Positions 42,189 to 52,122 of a stretch of DNA of 64,000 bases are shown one piece after another. Within the stretch, counting starts at the first letter, position 1. The number at the start of each line of letters is the position of its first letter. The stretch comes from an uncultured Anaerolineae bacterium (GTDB taxonomy: Bacteria > Chloroflexota > Anaerolineae > Promineifilales > Promineifilaceae). A model generated the notes under the pieces. It saw only the letters and a program-made list of their open reading frames with translations, did no database searches and was not told the DNA's origin. The DNA is taken from assembly GCA_905479495.1 (NCBI GenBank), contig CAJQMR010000001.1, positions 1 through 64,000 on the forward strand. The letters run 5' to 3'. Made by a program: the position numbers and the translations under genes.

Positions 42189-42594
42189 CTGTATTCCTTG
42201 ATTTTTTCTATATGCCTATCCGATAGTCGGCAAAATGATTTCGCAAAAAATGCCAGGCAATTAAGCCAATCACCTGAGCAAAAGCAGACGAATCGAATAC
42301 TCGTAATTTTATAAACGTTCCCACTTTTACAGAACTGCTTATGATCTGGGCAAAACCTTTACAAGCCGACAGTTTGAATTATACGAGCCTGCGTAAAATT
42401 GCACAGCGTCAAGCGTAAAATCACCCTAAACTTTAAGCTTGAACGAGCGCAGTTGCTATGCGTTTTTTCTTATGTTAAAATTGTGAAAACTTACACGAAT
42501 AAGCTTTGCAATCATTCTATCAGGCAGTTTTTCATAATTTCACTTACAGAAATCATACTCAACTATTCTCTGTAAGCCCTTGAGGCAATACGCT
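42189..42594. other. Gap holding divergent promoters of exporter operon and rex
   Basis: No gene is visible in 406 nt. On the plus strand it holds a good promoter (TTGCTA 42453-42458, 17-nt spacer, TAAAAT 42476-42481) and a Rex-like operator. The half near the HlyD gene is AT-rich, with nothing further recognised. Confidence 0.5.
42481..42498 (+). promoter_or_regulatory. Rex-like operator before rex
   Basis: TTGTGAAAACTTACACGA matches the Rex consensus TTGTGAAnnnnTTCACAA fully in the left half and at 5 of 7 positions in the right half, with the correct spacing. It overlaps the last base of the -10 box (TAAAAT 42476-42481), where binding would block transcription. This points to autoregulation by NADH/NAD+ state. 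Confidence 0.6.
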
Positions 42595-43215
42595 GTGGCA
42601 CGGGAAATACCAGATATTGTCATTGGCCGTCTACCAGTCTACTTGCGTGAACTCACTCGATTAGCAGAAGACGAAGGCAAAATCAATACATCCTCCCATG
42701 AACTGGGAAAGCGTTTGGGCATTAGTTCAGCCCAAATTCGTAAAGATTTGTCTCACTTCGGCGAGTTTGGCAAGCAGGGTACTGGCTACCATATTAAATA
42801 TCTAATCGAACAATTACGTGACATTTTGCACCTTACCCAGGAATGGGATGTTGTCCTGGTTGGTGCAGGATACCTGGGCCATGCTCTGGCACATTATCAT
42901 GGCTTCCACCGTCGCGGTTTCCGCATTTCCTGGGTTTTTGATAATGATCCGGCCAAGATTGGCCTTAAAATGGATGAACTGGTTGTTCAAGATGTGGCGG
43001 ATCTAGAAAAAGTTGTTTCAGAAAATAATGTGAAAATGGCTATCATTGCCGTATCGGCAAACCAGGCACAGGCAATTACAGATCGACTGGTTGCGGTAGG
43101 GATTCAATCCATCTTGAGCTATGCGCCCATTCATCTCAACGTTCCGCCTGGGGTGGAGATTAGTTATAGTGACCCCGTTGTTCAGCTACAACGCATGACA
43201 TATTATTTAGCGTAA
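42595..43215 (+). CDS. rex: Redox-sensing transcriptional repressor Rex
   Basis: The GTG at 42595 (VAREIPDIVIGRL) is chosen because TGAGG lies 9 nt upstream; a TTG at 42580 is possible. The 206-aa protein has the winged helix (LGKRLGISSAQIRKDLSHFGEFGKQGTGY) and a Rossmann NAD(H)-binding domain (VVLVGAGYLGHAL, WVFDNDPAKIG). The C-terminal domain-swap helix ends in LQRMTYYL. NADH releases it from DNA, inducing respiratory or fermentative genes. A candidate operator lies in its own promoter. Confidence 0.95.
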   Translation: MAREIPDIVIGRLPVYLRELTRLAEDEGKINTSSHELGKRLGISSAQIRKDLSHFGEFGKQGTGYHIKYLIEQLRDILHLTQEWDVVLVGAGYLGHALAHYHGFHRRGFRISWVFDNDPAKIGLKMDELVVQDVADLEKVVSENNVKMAIIAVSANQAQAITDRLVAVGIQSILSYAPIHLNVPPGVEISYSDPVVQLQRMTYYLA

Positions 43216-43234
43216 ACAATTCTTCTTAAACTAA

Positions 43235-43272
43235 AAAAAGCCCTGGCGTATTAATTTCTGCCAGGGCTTTTT
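43235..43272. terminator. Bidirectional terminator between rex and mreB
   Basis: A perfect 13-bp stem AAAAAGCCCTGGC / GCCAGGGCTTTTT with a 12-nt loop lies between the convergent ends of rex (43215) and the ATPase-mreB operon (43305). Confidence 0.93.
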
Positions 43273-43304
43273 ATTTTTACTTGAAGGGTCTATTTAGCTA
43301 CGGT

Positions 43305-44324
43305 TTACAAGTCTGGAATGCTGCGCTGCAAAATGGGTAGTTCTGCAAGCGCTTTACCGGCACCCAGCGCCGTACAGGCGATAGGATTATCAGCAACGTA
43401 GGCAGGCACACCCGTTTCCCGTGTCAGCAAGGTGTCTATTTCGCGCAGCAGTGCTGTACCACCAGCCAAGGCCATCCCCCGGTCAATAATGTCTGAGGAA
43501 AGCTCAGGCGGCGTCTTGGCCAACACGGCCCGCACCACATTAACGATAGCAGCCAATGGTTCGGACACGGCCTCAACAACCTCGCTAGAGGTAATGCTGA
43601 TGGTTTTGGGCAAACCGGCAACCTGATCCCGACCCTGAACTTGCATATCCAGCTGATCGTCCAGGTCAATTGCCGAGCCAATCTTAATCTTGATGGCTTC
43701 GGCCGTCGGCTCACCAATCACCAGGTTGTACTTTTTACGAATGTAGTTGATGATGGCTTCGTCTAGATGCACGCCACCCACACGAACCGATTCGGCACAA
43801 ACGATACCGTTCATAGATACAACGGCCGCTTCTGTTGAACCGCCGCCCATATCAATAATCATATTGCCTGTGGGGGTGCCAATCGGCAAACCAGCCCCGA
43901 TGGCCGCTGCCAATGGCTCAGGAATCAAATGCACCGGGTCTCGTGCTCCAGCGGCCAGGGCGGCTTCTTTTACCGCACGACGCTCGACACTCGTCACGCC
44001 GTAAGGCACGCTGATCATCACAACTGGCTTGCGCAGCCGCAACCGTCCCGCCACTTTACCAATGAAATATTCCAGCATCCCCTGGGTAACAAAATAGTCG
44101 GCAATCACACCATCGCGCAACGGCCGTATCACTTCAATAGATTCGGGGGTACGGCCGTACATCTCCTTGGCCGCACGTCCCACCTCCACAATCGTCGTCT
44201 TGTTCTCATCCTCCCGAATAGCCACAACCGAAGGCTCCTGGAGTACGACCCCACGGCCCTGATCATGAACCAGCACATTTACCGTGCCCAAATCAATGGC
44301 GACATACGGCGTAAAGAGTGCCAC
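43305..44324 (-). CDS. mreB: MreB/Mbl rod-shape actin homologue
   Basis: The 339-aa product starts with GTG only 2 nt after the atpC stop. It has the actin-fold motifs [16 protein letters not shown] (phosphate 1), [18 protein letters not shown] (phosphate 2) and [13 protein letters not shown] (adenosine), with [13 protein letters not shown] between. It polymerises under the membrane and organises side-wall synthesis. Its place as the last gene of an F1-ATPase operon is unusual; mreC and mreD are not adjacent. Confidence 0.94.
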   Translation of the reverse strand: MALFTPYVAIDLGTVNVLVHDQGRGVVLQEPSVVAIREDENKTTIVEVGRAAKEMYGRTPESIEVIRPLRDGVIADYFVTQGMLEYFIGKVAGRLRLRKPVVMISVPYGVTSVERRAVKEAALAAGARDPVHLIPEPLAAAIGAGLPIGTPTGNMIIDMGGGSTEAAVVSMNGIVCAESVRVGGVHLDEAIINYIRKKYNLVIGEPTAEAIKIKIGSAIDLDDQLDMQVQGRDQVAGLPKTISITSSEVVEAVSEPLAAIVNVVRAVLAKTPPELSSDIIDRGMALAGGTALLREIDTLLTRETGVPAYVADNPIACTALGAGKALAELPILQRSIPDL

Positions 44325-44326
44325 AA

Positions 44327-44794
44327 TTAATTTTCATCCTGCTGAGGAGCAGAGGGGCCAGTCGCCATTTCTCGCCGCCGGCGTCCACTATGCCGTCGCC
44401 CAACATCCAGCCGAATCTGAGCCCGCATCAAAGAAGCCTGAATCTGAGCGTAGCGATCTGGATCATCCTGTACGCCTTCTTTCATGGCTTGTTCAGCCCG
44501 CTCACGTGCCCGCTCGGCCCGTTCAATATCAATCTCTTCCGCCTGTTCTGCTGAATCAGCCAGTACCACCACTTTATCAGGCTGTACCTCAGCATAGCCA
44601 CCACCAATGGCAAAATGCTCTTCCTCGCCATCTGGATGCCGCACTGAAATTTCACCAAATGCAAGGGTCGTCAGCAAAGCTGAGTGGTTCGGCAAAATTC
44701 CCATTCGCCCTTCAGTGCCCGGCAAAGAAACCGACGCTACTTGTTGGCTAAAAACCGTTCGCTCCTGGGTCACAATATCACATTGAATTGTCAT
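44327..44794 (-). CDS. atpC: F1-ATPase epsilon subunit
   Basis: The 155-aa protein has the epsilon beta-barrel ([56 protein letters not shown]) and a C-terminal helical hairpin ([15 protein letters not shown]). It ends in an extra basic tail, [12 protein letters not shown]. It forms the central stalk with gamma and can inhibit hydrolysis. mreB follows without a gap. Confidence 0.93.
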   Translation of the reverse strand: MTIQCDIVTQERTVFSQQVASVSLPGTEGRMGILPNHSALLTTLAFGEISVRHPDGEEEHFAIGGGYAEVQPDKVVVLADSAEQAEEIDIERAERARERAEQAMKEGVQDDPDRYAQIQASLMRAQIRLDVGRRHSGRRRREMATGPSAPQQDEN

Positions 44795-44815
44795 AGACTT
44801 ACCGCCTAGGATAAA

Positions 44816-44863
44816 CAGTAATCAGTAGCCAGTAACCAGTGTTGGCTACCTGCTACTGATTAC
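44816..44863. repeat. CAGTAAT heptad palindrome between atpD and atpC
   Basis: Units CAGTAAT, CAGTAGC, CAGTAAC, CAGT face GGCTACCTGCTACTGATTAC around GTGTT. The stem-loop lies inside the operon between beta and epsilon genes and may tune their ratio. Confidence 0.75.
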
Positions 44864-44888
44864 AAAATGTTATCGCTAATTCTTTTCT

Positions 44889-46349
<1,461 letters not shown>

Positions 46350-47261
46350 CTAACTATTTTGTGATAATGCCTCTGCACCACCCACGATATCTAAAATCTC
46401 ACTGGTAATGCTGGCTTGCCGCGCTTTGTTGCGCTCCAATGTTAATATCTCTACCAGTTCTCCGGCGTTATCCGTTGCGTTATTCATTGCCACATAGCGC
46501 GCACTGTGTTCACTGGCCTGGGATTCAAGAACAGATTGATACACCTGCAAGTCGGTGAATCGGGGAACAACCGTATTTAACAGCTCTTCTGCACCAGGTT
46601 CATAAGCATAAACCCGATCCGATACGCCAGTTAGGTCTATGCTAGAAACGTATTCGGCCACCGCCATATCGCTAAAGTCGGTTGGTTTCAACGGAAGAAG
46701 CTGTTTAATAGACGTCCGTCTGGAAATCAGGTTAATAAAATCTGTGTATCCCACAAACACCTGATCCACTTTGCCATTCAGAAAATCATCCGTCACAATC
46801 TGAGAAATCGGCGTCACATCTAAAATTGAAGGTGAATCGGGAATGTTGTCAAACGAAGCCACCACATTGTAGCCACGCCGAATCATTAAATCGCGCCCTT
46901 TGCGCCCCACAGCAATGATCTGCACAGGCACTTTCCAAGCAGATAGAAACCGCTCAGCGTAGCTAACCATATTGCTATTAAAAGCACCAGCCAGGCCACG
47001 ATTCCCTGTGATCAAAATGAGAGCAATGTTCTTAATTTCTGACCGTGCGGTCAACAACGGATGGCCATTTTCACCAACGCCAGGCTGCGAAGCCAGATTA
47101 TTCAAAATTTCGAACGCTTTGCCAGCATAGGCCCGCGTCGCTTCTACCTGACGCTGTGCTTTATTGGCTTTGGATGCAGAAACGGCCGCTAAGGCACTCG
47201 TCACCTGAGAGATATTTTTGATACTTTTTATACGCTTACTTAACTCGCGTTCGGTAGCCAC
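46350..47261 (-). CDS. atpG: F1-ATPase gamma subunit
   Basis: The 303-aa protein starts with GTG, 9 nt after the atpA stop, with AGGAGAG before it. It has the N-terminal coiled coil (ELSKRIKSIKNISQVTSAL), ILITGNRGLAGAFNSN, and the C-terminal helix SEHSARYVAMNNATDNAGEL with RNKARQASITSEILDIVGGAEAL. It is the rotor shaft of the synthase. Confidence 0.95.
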   Translation of the reverse strand: MATERELSKRIKSIKNISQVTSALAAVSASKANKAQRQVEATRAYAGKAFEILNNLASQPGVGENGHPLLTARSEIKNIALILITGNRGLAGAFNSNMVSYAERFLSAWKVPVQIIAVGRKGRDLMIRRGYNVVASFDNIPDSPSILDVTPISQIVTDDFLNGKVDQVFVGYTDFINLISRRTSIKQLLPLKPTDFSDMAVAEYVSSIDLTGVSDRVYAYEPGAEELLNTVVPRFTDLQVYQSVLESQASEHSARYVAMNNATDNAGELVEILTLERNKARQASITSEILDIVGGAEALSQNS

Positions 47262-47270
47262 AAATCTCTC

Positions 47271-48938
47271 CTATGAATTTGTCCAGCTGGCGTTAAAGTC
47301 CTCAATTGCCTGCTTCAAATTCCCTTCAATTTCGTCGTTCCAGACACCTGTCTTCAACGGAGCGGCAATTTCAGGATGAGCTGAATCAATATAGCGCACC
47401 AGTTCGCGTTCCCAACGAGAAATATCTTTTACAGCCACTTTATCCAAATAACCACGAGCACCAGCATAAATAAGCATAATTTGGTGTTCTAATGACCAGG
47501 GGCTGTATTGGGGCTGCTTTAAAAGCTCCATCAGACGCTCACCACGGGACAACTGACGCTGTGTAGCAGCATCCAGGTCAGAACCAAACTGAGCAAAAGC
47601 CGCCAATTCACGATACTGTGAAAGGTCAGACTTCAAACCACCAGAAACTTTACTCATGGCTCGTTTCTGAGCGGCGCTACCAACACGGGAAACAGATAAA
47701 CCAGTGTTAATAGCTGGCCGTTGACCAGCATTAAACAAATCAGTTTCCAAGAAAATCTGGCCATCGGTGATGGAGATAACGTTGGTAGGAATGTAAGCCG
47801 ACACATCACCCAGCAAGGTTTCGATGATGGGTAACGCAGTGAGTGAACCACCCGTTCCGGGGATTTTCACAATTTCGTATTTATCTTTGTCATCCATCGC
47901 TTCGAGGGCTTTTTCGTAATGTTCTTCTTCCAGATTACCGAAATAAACTTCGCCATTCACGCCTTTACTGTCGGCAGTCACTTCGGTGCCTTTCTCAACA
48001 ATAATCCATTCGTCACGTAAACGAACGGCGCGTTCCAGCAGGGTGCTGTGCAAGGAGAAGATGTCACCAGGATACGCTTCACGGCCAGGGGGGCGGCGCA
48101 GAATCAGGGACATTTGGCGGTAGGCCCAAGCATGCTTGGAGAGGTCATCATAAATAACGAGGGCATCTTTACCCTGGTCCATGAACTCTTCACCAATCGT
48201 GCAGCCGGTGTAAGGAGCAAAATATTGCAGCGGGGCCGGGTCGGAGGCGCCAGCAACAACGACAGTTGTATATTCCATCGCGCCATAACGTTCCAGCGTG
48301 TCCACAACCTGGGCTACCTGCCCTACGCGCTGACCAATGGCGACATAGATACAAATCATATCGCCACCTTTCTGGTTGATGATAGTGTCCAGGCAGATGG
48401 CGGTTTTACCGGTTTGGCGGTCACCAATGATAAGTTCACGTTGGCCACGGCCAATGGGGAACATAGCGTCAATGGCAATAATACCGGTCTGTACCGGCGT
48501 ATCGACACCTTTCCGCTGAATCACGCCGGGGGCGGTTCGCTGGATAGGACGAATCTTGGTAGTGTTCAGTGGCCCTTTGCCATCAATGGGGAGGCCGAGC
48601 GGATCGACCACACGACCAATGAGAGCATCGCCAACAGGCACAGAAGCAATACGGCCTGTAGCTCGCACTTCGTCACCAACCTGGAGCGTGGCGTATTCAC
48701 CCATGACCACAACACCAACCATACCTGCTTGGAGATCCAAAGCCAGGCCAGCTACGCCGTTGCTAAATTCCACCAGTTCGCTGGCTCTTACATCTGCCAG
48801 GCCATCAACCAGGGCAATACCGTCATAAACGGCCGTTACCGTTCCAACGCTGCGCGCCTCAACTTTAGGGTTGAAATCTTGAATTTGCTGTAAAAGTGAA
48901 TCTGTGATGTTTTTAAAATCTGGGGCAAGGGTTGCCAT
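47271..48938 (-). CDS. atpA: F1-ATPase alpha subunit with insertion
   Basis: The 555-aa protein has P-loop GDRQTGKT (172-179), GERxR-type [11 protein letters not shown], and [20 protein letters not shown]. Between [11 protein letters not shown] (about 310) and [10 protein letters not shown] (about 361) it carries about 50 residues ([20 protein letters not shown] and on), where E. coli has only a short loop. It is therefore about 40-50 aa longer than usual. AGAGGAGGTTGG gives a strong ribosome binding site. It opens an atpA-G-D-C-mreB operon; no delta or F0 genes lie upstream. Confidence 0.96.
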   Translation of the reverse strand: MATLAPDFKNITDSLLQQIQDFNPKVEARSVGTVTAVYDGIALVDGLADVRASELVEFSNGVAGLALDLQAGMVGVVVMGEYATLQVGDEVRATGRIASVPVGDALIGRVVDPLGLPIDGKGPLNTTKIRPIQRTAPGVIQRKGVDTPVQTGIIAIDAMFPIGRGQRELIIGDRQTGKTAICLDTIINQKGGDMICIYVAIGQRVGQVAQVVDTLERYGAMEYTTVVVAGASDPAPLQYFAPYTGCTIGEEFMDQGKDALVIYDDLSKHAWAYRQMSLILRRPPGREAYPGDIFSLHSTLLERAVRLRDEWIIVEKGTEVTADSKGVNGEVYFGNLEEEHYEKALEAMDDKDKYEIVKIPGTGGSLTALPIIETLLGDVSAYIPTNVISITDGQIFLETDLFNAGQRPAINTGLSVSRVGSAAQKRAMSKVSGGLKSDLSQYRELAAFAQFGSDLDAATQRQLSRGERLMELLKQPQYSPWSLEHQIMLIYAGARGYLDKVAVKDISRWERELVRYIDSAHPEIAAPLKTGVWNDEIEGNLKQAIEDFNASWTNS

Positions 48939-49299
48939 CCACCAACCTCCTCTAAGAGTTCATGATACATGTTGTGTAATCAGTCTTTGCAGGCACAACA
49001 CATAGATGCTGAAGTTTTTATTTTAGACTTGTTAATCTCTAGATTTTTATTCTTACCGCGTGGTTATCCAGGCCACAACAGCGAGGGGCATCTTTTCAAG
49101 ATTGCAGGAAACACCTGCCAGAAACCCTGGGATGCGTCGAAAATATACCTTACCTCAGGCCATTTGTCCAACGGTTTACAATCGGAAACGGCCGTTCATG
49201 GGTTGTTTTTATAGGGCAAGTCGTCTATTTGTGTTTTTTATCACAAGCTGTCCGCTGCGTCAACGTGCAGATCGTTTCGGGTGCGGATAAACTTGCCCC
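48939..49299. other. Divergent gap between atpA operon and GT-C genes
   Basis: No gene is visible in 361 nt. It holds the atpA ribosome binding site, one ACGGCCGT, and a Rex-like inverted repeat at 49229-49246. No convincing sigma-70 promoter pair could be fixed by eye. Confidence 0.45.
49229..49246. promoter_or_regulatory. Candidate second Rex site
   Basis: TTGTGTTTTTTATCACAA keeps the outer TTGTG/CACAA arms of the Rex operator with the correct 8-nt centre; the right half matches 6 of 7 positions, the left 5 of 7. It lies about 290 nt upstream of atpA and 54 nt upstream of the GT-C gene. Regulation of either is inference. Confidence 0.35.
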
Positions 49300-52122
49300 A
49301 TGGTTGAACAGGATTTAGTGGGGAAACGGCCGTGGTCAAACAGCCTCATGCGCTGGATGATTGTGCTTTCGGTTTTGCTAGCCTTTGGCTTACGGCTGCA
49401 TAATGCTGAAATGTTTAGCTTTTGGACGGATGAAGGCTTAACACCGCTTCGCTCTGGCTACACGGTAGCTGGCATTTTGAGTAACCATGTTACCATTCAG
49501 GAAGGGGTCACCAACGATACCCATCCACCTTTTTTCTTCTTAATTATTCATTTTAGCCGACAGTTATTTGGCGAGACAGATTTTGCCTATCGGTTTCCGG
49601 CTTTGTTGGCTGGGGTGCTGCTGGTGCCGCTGCTGGCGCAAGTGGGTCGCCGCATGCGGGGCGCGTGGCTGGGATTGGTGGTAGCGGGGTTAACTGCCGT
49701 AAACCCCCTACAAATCTGGTACGCCAACGAAGCCAGAATGTACACTCTGGCCGTGCTGCTAGTCACGGCCGCATCGTACATTTTGTGGCGGCTGATTGCT
49801 CGGGTAAACAAGGGGGGGCAACTTTCTAGCCAAACCATCATTCGACACCTGATCTTATATTTGCTGCTGGGAGGCTTGGCAGTTTACACTCTTTACACGG
49901 CGGCTCTTTTGATTTTGGGGCAAGGGGTATTTTGGCTGCTTATTTTATGGCGACAGGGGCATAAACGCCTGCTACTGGGGACAACCGTAGTGGCTCTGGC
50001 CATCGCCGCACCCCTAATTCCTTATACCATTCCCCGCTTGTTTAGCGGTTATGAAGCTAATTTTTACTATGTATCCCCCTGGATTATGCTGCAAGATGTG
50101 GTGCGCTTCTTTGCTTTGGGGCGCAGTGTAGATTTCGAGGCAGTGGGCATTATTGGGCTCAATGTGGGTATCTTATTGTTGCTTTTGCTGGGTTTGTGGG
50201 GAGCTAAGGGTAGCTGGCGACGGCCGTTCTTGCTGGTTTGGCTACTGGCACTTGTATTTGGGTTAATGATTGGCTCTATTCTCTTTAAGCCAATGTACCA
50301 GGGCGTGCGCCACATCATGTTGGGCAGCCCGGCCTTTTTGCTGCTATTGGGCTGGGGCATCGTGAGTTTGGCCGAGCAAGCACGTCAGACCAAAGGTAGT
50401 CAGCGGTTTTTGTGGGGCACGGGATTGGCTGTTGGGCTGGCGGTGGTGACGGTAGGCCCTGTTTTGGCGCTGGATAATTATTTCAACGGCCGTTTTGGCA
50501 AAGATGATTTTCACAGCCTGATTCAATATGTCGAGGCACGCGCCGGGGCCAATGACGTGTTTGTCTACAACAACGCCATTCTGCTGCCGCTGCACCAACA
50601 TTACCAACAACGGCTCGATGTCGCCGTGACCGCCTCGCCCATTTACCCAACACGAGCCGACACCAGTCCGGCGCAGCTGGCCAAACTGGCCCAAAGCTAC
50701 GATCACATCTGGTTTGTAACGGACCCACCGGCGGACGGCCGTGATGCCAATCATCTCGTGCAGCAGTGGCTGGATGATGAGCTGCTGCTGGTAGAAAGTA
50801 CCTTTTTTGAGTCACATACGGTGGAAGTGCGCGTGCGCGCCTACGATACGGCTCCGTACGAAATAGCAACTTTGCCAGAAAACGGCCGTTCCCTAAACCT
50901 GCAATGGCCTGATTACCCCCAACTTGCGGCAATCTCCCTGCCCACAGATAAACCAATCATTGAACCGGCCATCTGGCTAAATCTGTACTGGCAAGGCGCG
51001 CCCCCAGATGAATTACAGGGCGTGCGCTTTCAGCTGCAAGGGCCAGACGGCCGTACCGATTGGCAAACGGTGGAAACGGCCGTCGATGTGGCACAGTCCT
51101 GGCAAACAGATGGCTTGAACCGGCGCAGCTATATCATTCCCTTGCCCAGCGGCACGCCACCAGGAAATTACACCATTTTGGCACAACCGCTGCACCTTAG
51201 CGAACTGCCTCAGGTGCTGGGCGATCCACTGCCCATCAGGCAAATTGCGGTAGCCGCCGACACCACTATTCAGGCGGATTGGCCACGCCCGCCCGCGGAA
51301 GCAACGTTTACCAATGAGGTCACGCTGCGAAAGGTGGCTTTGGCAGATACGGCCGTTCGTCCCGGCCATAATCTTCCGCTCACCCTCTTCTGGCAAATCA
51401 ACAGCAACACGACGCTCACCAACCTGCAATATGAACTCAGCGTCATCGCTCCCGACGGGTCCGTTTTGCGCCGTCAGAGTGACCTGCCAGGCGCGCGGTG
51501 GTTGAGCGAATGGCAACCAGGCCAGCTGCTGCGAGAACCAACGAGCCTCTATTTTCCGCCGGAAACCGTGCCAGGCACTTATCATTTGGAAATGAAGCTG
51601 CGTGCAGATGGGGAAGTGGTGGCGGGACGGCCGTTCTGGTGGCCCTTCTCTCAGGAAACCATACGCCTGGGCACCATTGAAGTCACCCCCTGGCCGCTGC
51701 AAACCGAACTCCCTGAAGACAGTACACTGGTGGAGGCGCAGTTTGGTAACCACATTCAACTACACAGCTATGACCTGTCTACAGACCCGGCAGCAGTCGA
51801 GCTAACTTTGTACTGGCAAGCAAACTCGGTGCCGGAAACAGGCTGGTTTGTGTTTGTTCATCTGGTGGACGCTTCCGGTGAGATTATGGTCCAGCGGGAT
51901 TTTGTGCCTGCCGAGGGATTGCGCCCCACCACCGGCTGGCGCCCCAACGAAGTGATCGAGGACATGCACCACCTGCCGCTGCCGCCGGATTTACCACCAG
52001 GACTCTACACCATTCGCGTTGGTTTGTTTGAGCCAGATAGCTTCGCCCGGCCGTCCGTCAGCCAAAACAATCAACCCCAGCCCGACAACCAGCTCAATTT
52101 GGTGGAGCTGCGCCTGCCATGA
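49300..52122 (+). CDS. GT-C (GT39-like) membrane glycosyltransferase with C-terminal beta-sandwich modules
   Basis: The 940-aa protein has about ten TM segments in its first 400 residues and GT-C acidic motifs in the first loop (SFWTDEGLTPLRSGY; also TNDTHPPFFFLIIHF and NPLQIWYANEARMYTL). Two or more beta-sandwich repeats (about 545-935) carry LYWQ, FVHLVDASGEIM and PPGLYTIRVGLFE signatures. It likely uses a polyprenyl-phosphate sugar and acts on the outer face. The next gene overlaps as ATGA. No clear ribosome binding site is seen. Thirteen ACGGCCGT-type sites make it one of the densest genes. Confidence 0.87.
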   Translation: MVEQDLVGKRPWSNSLMRWMIVLSVLLAFGLRLHNAEMFSFWTDEGLTPLRSGYTVAGILSNHVTIQEGVTNDTHPPFFFLIIHFSRQLFGETDFAYRFPALLAGVLLVPLLAQVGRRMRGAWLGLVVAGLTAVNPLQIWYANEARMYTLAVLLVTAASYILWRLIARVNKGGQLSSQTIIRHLILYLLLGGLAVYTLYTAALLILGQGVFWLLILWRQGHKRLLLGTTVVALAIAAPLIPYTIPRLFSGYEANFYYVSPWIMLQDVVRFFALGRSVDFEAVGIIGLNVGILLLLLLGLWGAKGSWRRPFLLVWLLALVFGLMIGSILFKPMYQGVRHIMLGSPAFLLLLGWGIVSLAEQARQTKGSQRFLWGTGLAVGLAVVTVGPVLALDNYFNGRFGKDDFHSLIQYVEARAGANDVFVYNNAILLPLHQHYQQRLDVAVTASPIYPTRADTSPAQLAKLAQSYDHIWFVTDPPADGRDANHLVQQWLDDELLLVESTFFESHTVEVRVRAYDTAPYEIATLPENGRSLNLQWPDYPQLAAISLPTDKPIIEPAIWLNLYWQGAPPDELQGVRFQLQGPDGRTDWQTVETAVDVAQSWQTDGLNRRSYIIPLPSGTPPGNYTILAQPLHLSELPQVLGDPLPIRQIAVAADTTIQADWPRPPAEATFTNEVTLRKVALADTAVRPGHNLPLTLFWQINSNTTLTNLQYELSVIAPDGSVLRRQSDLPGARWLSEWQPGQLLREPTSLYFPPETVPGTYHLEMKLRADGEVVAGRPFWWPFSQETIRLGTIEVTPWPLQTELPEDSTLVEAQFGNHIQLHSYDLSTDPAAVELTLYWQANSVPETGWFVFVHLVDASGEIMVQRDFVPAEGLRPTTGWRPNEVIEDMHHLPLPPDLPPGLYTIRVGLFEPDSFARPSVSQNNQPQPDNQLNLVELRLP

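Noticed and set aside
48048-48893. 281-codon plus-strand frame opposite atpA
   Set aside because: Antisense to a highly conserved gene; no protein features.
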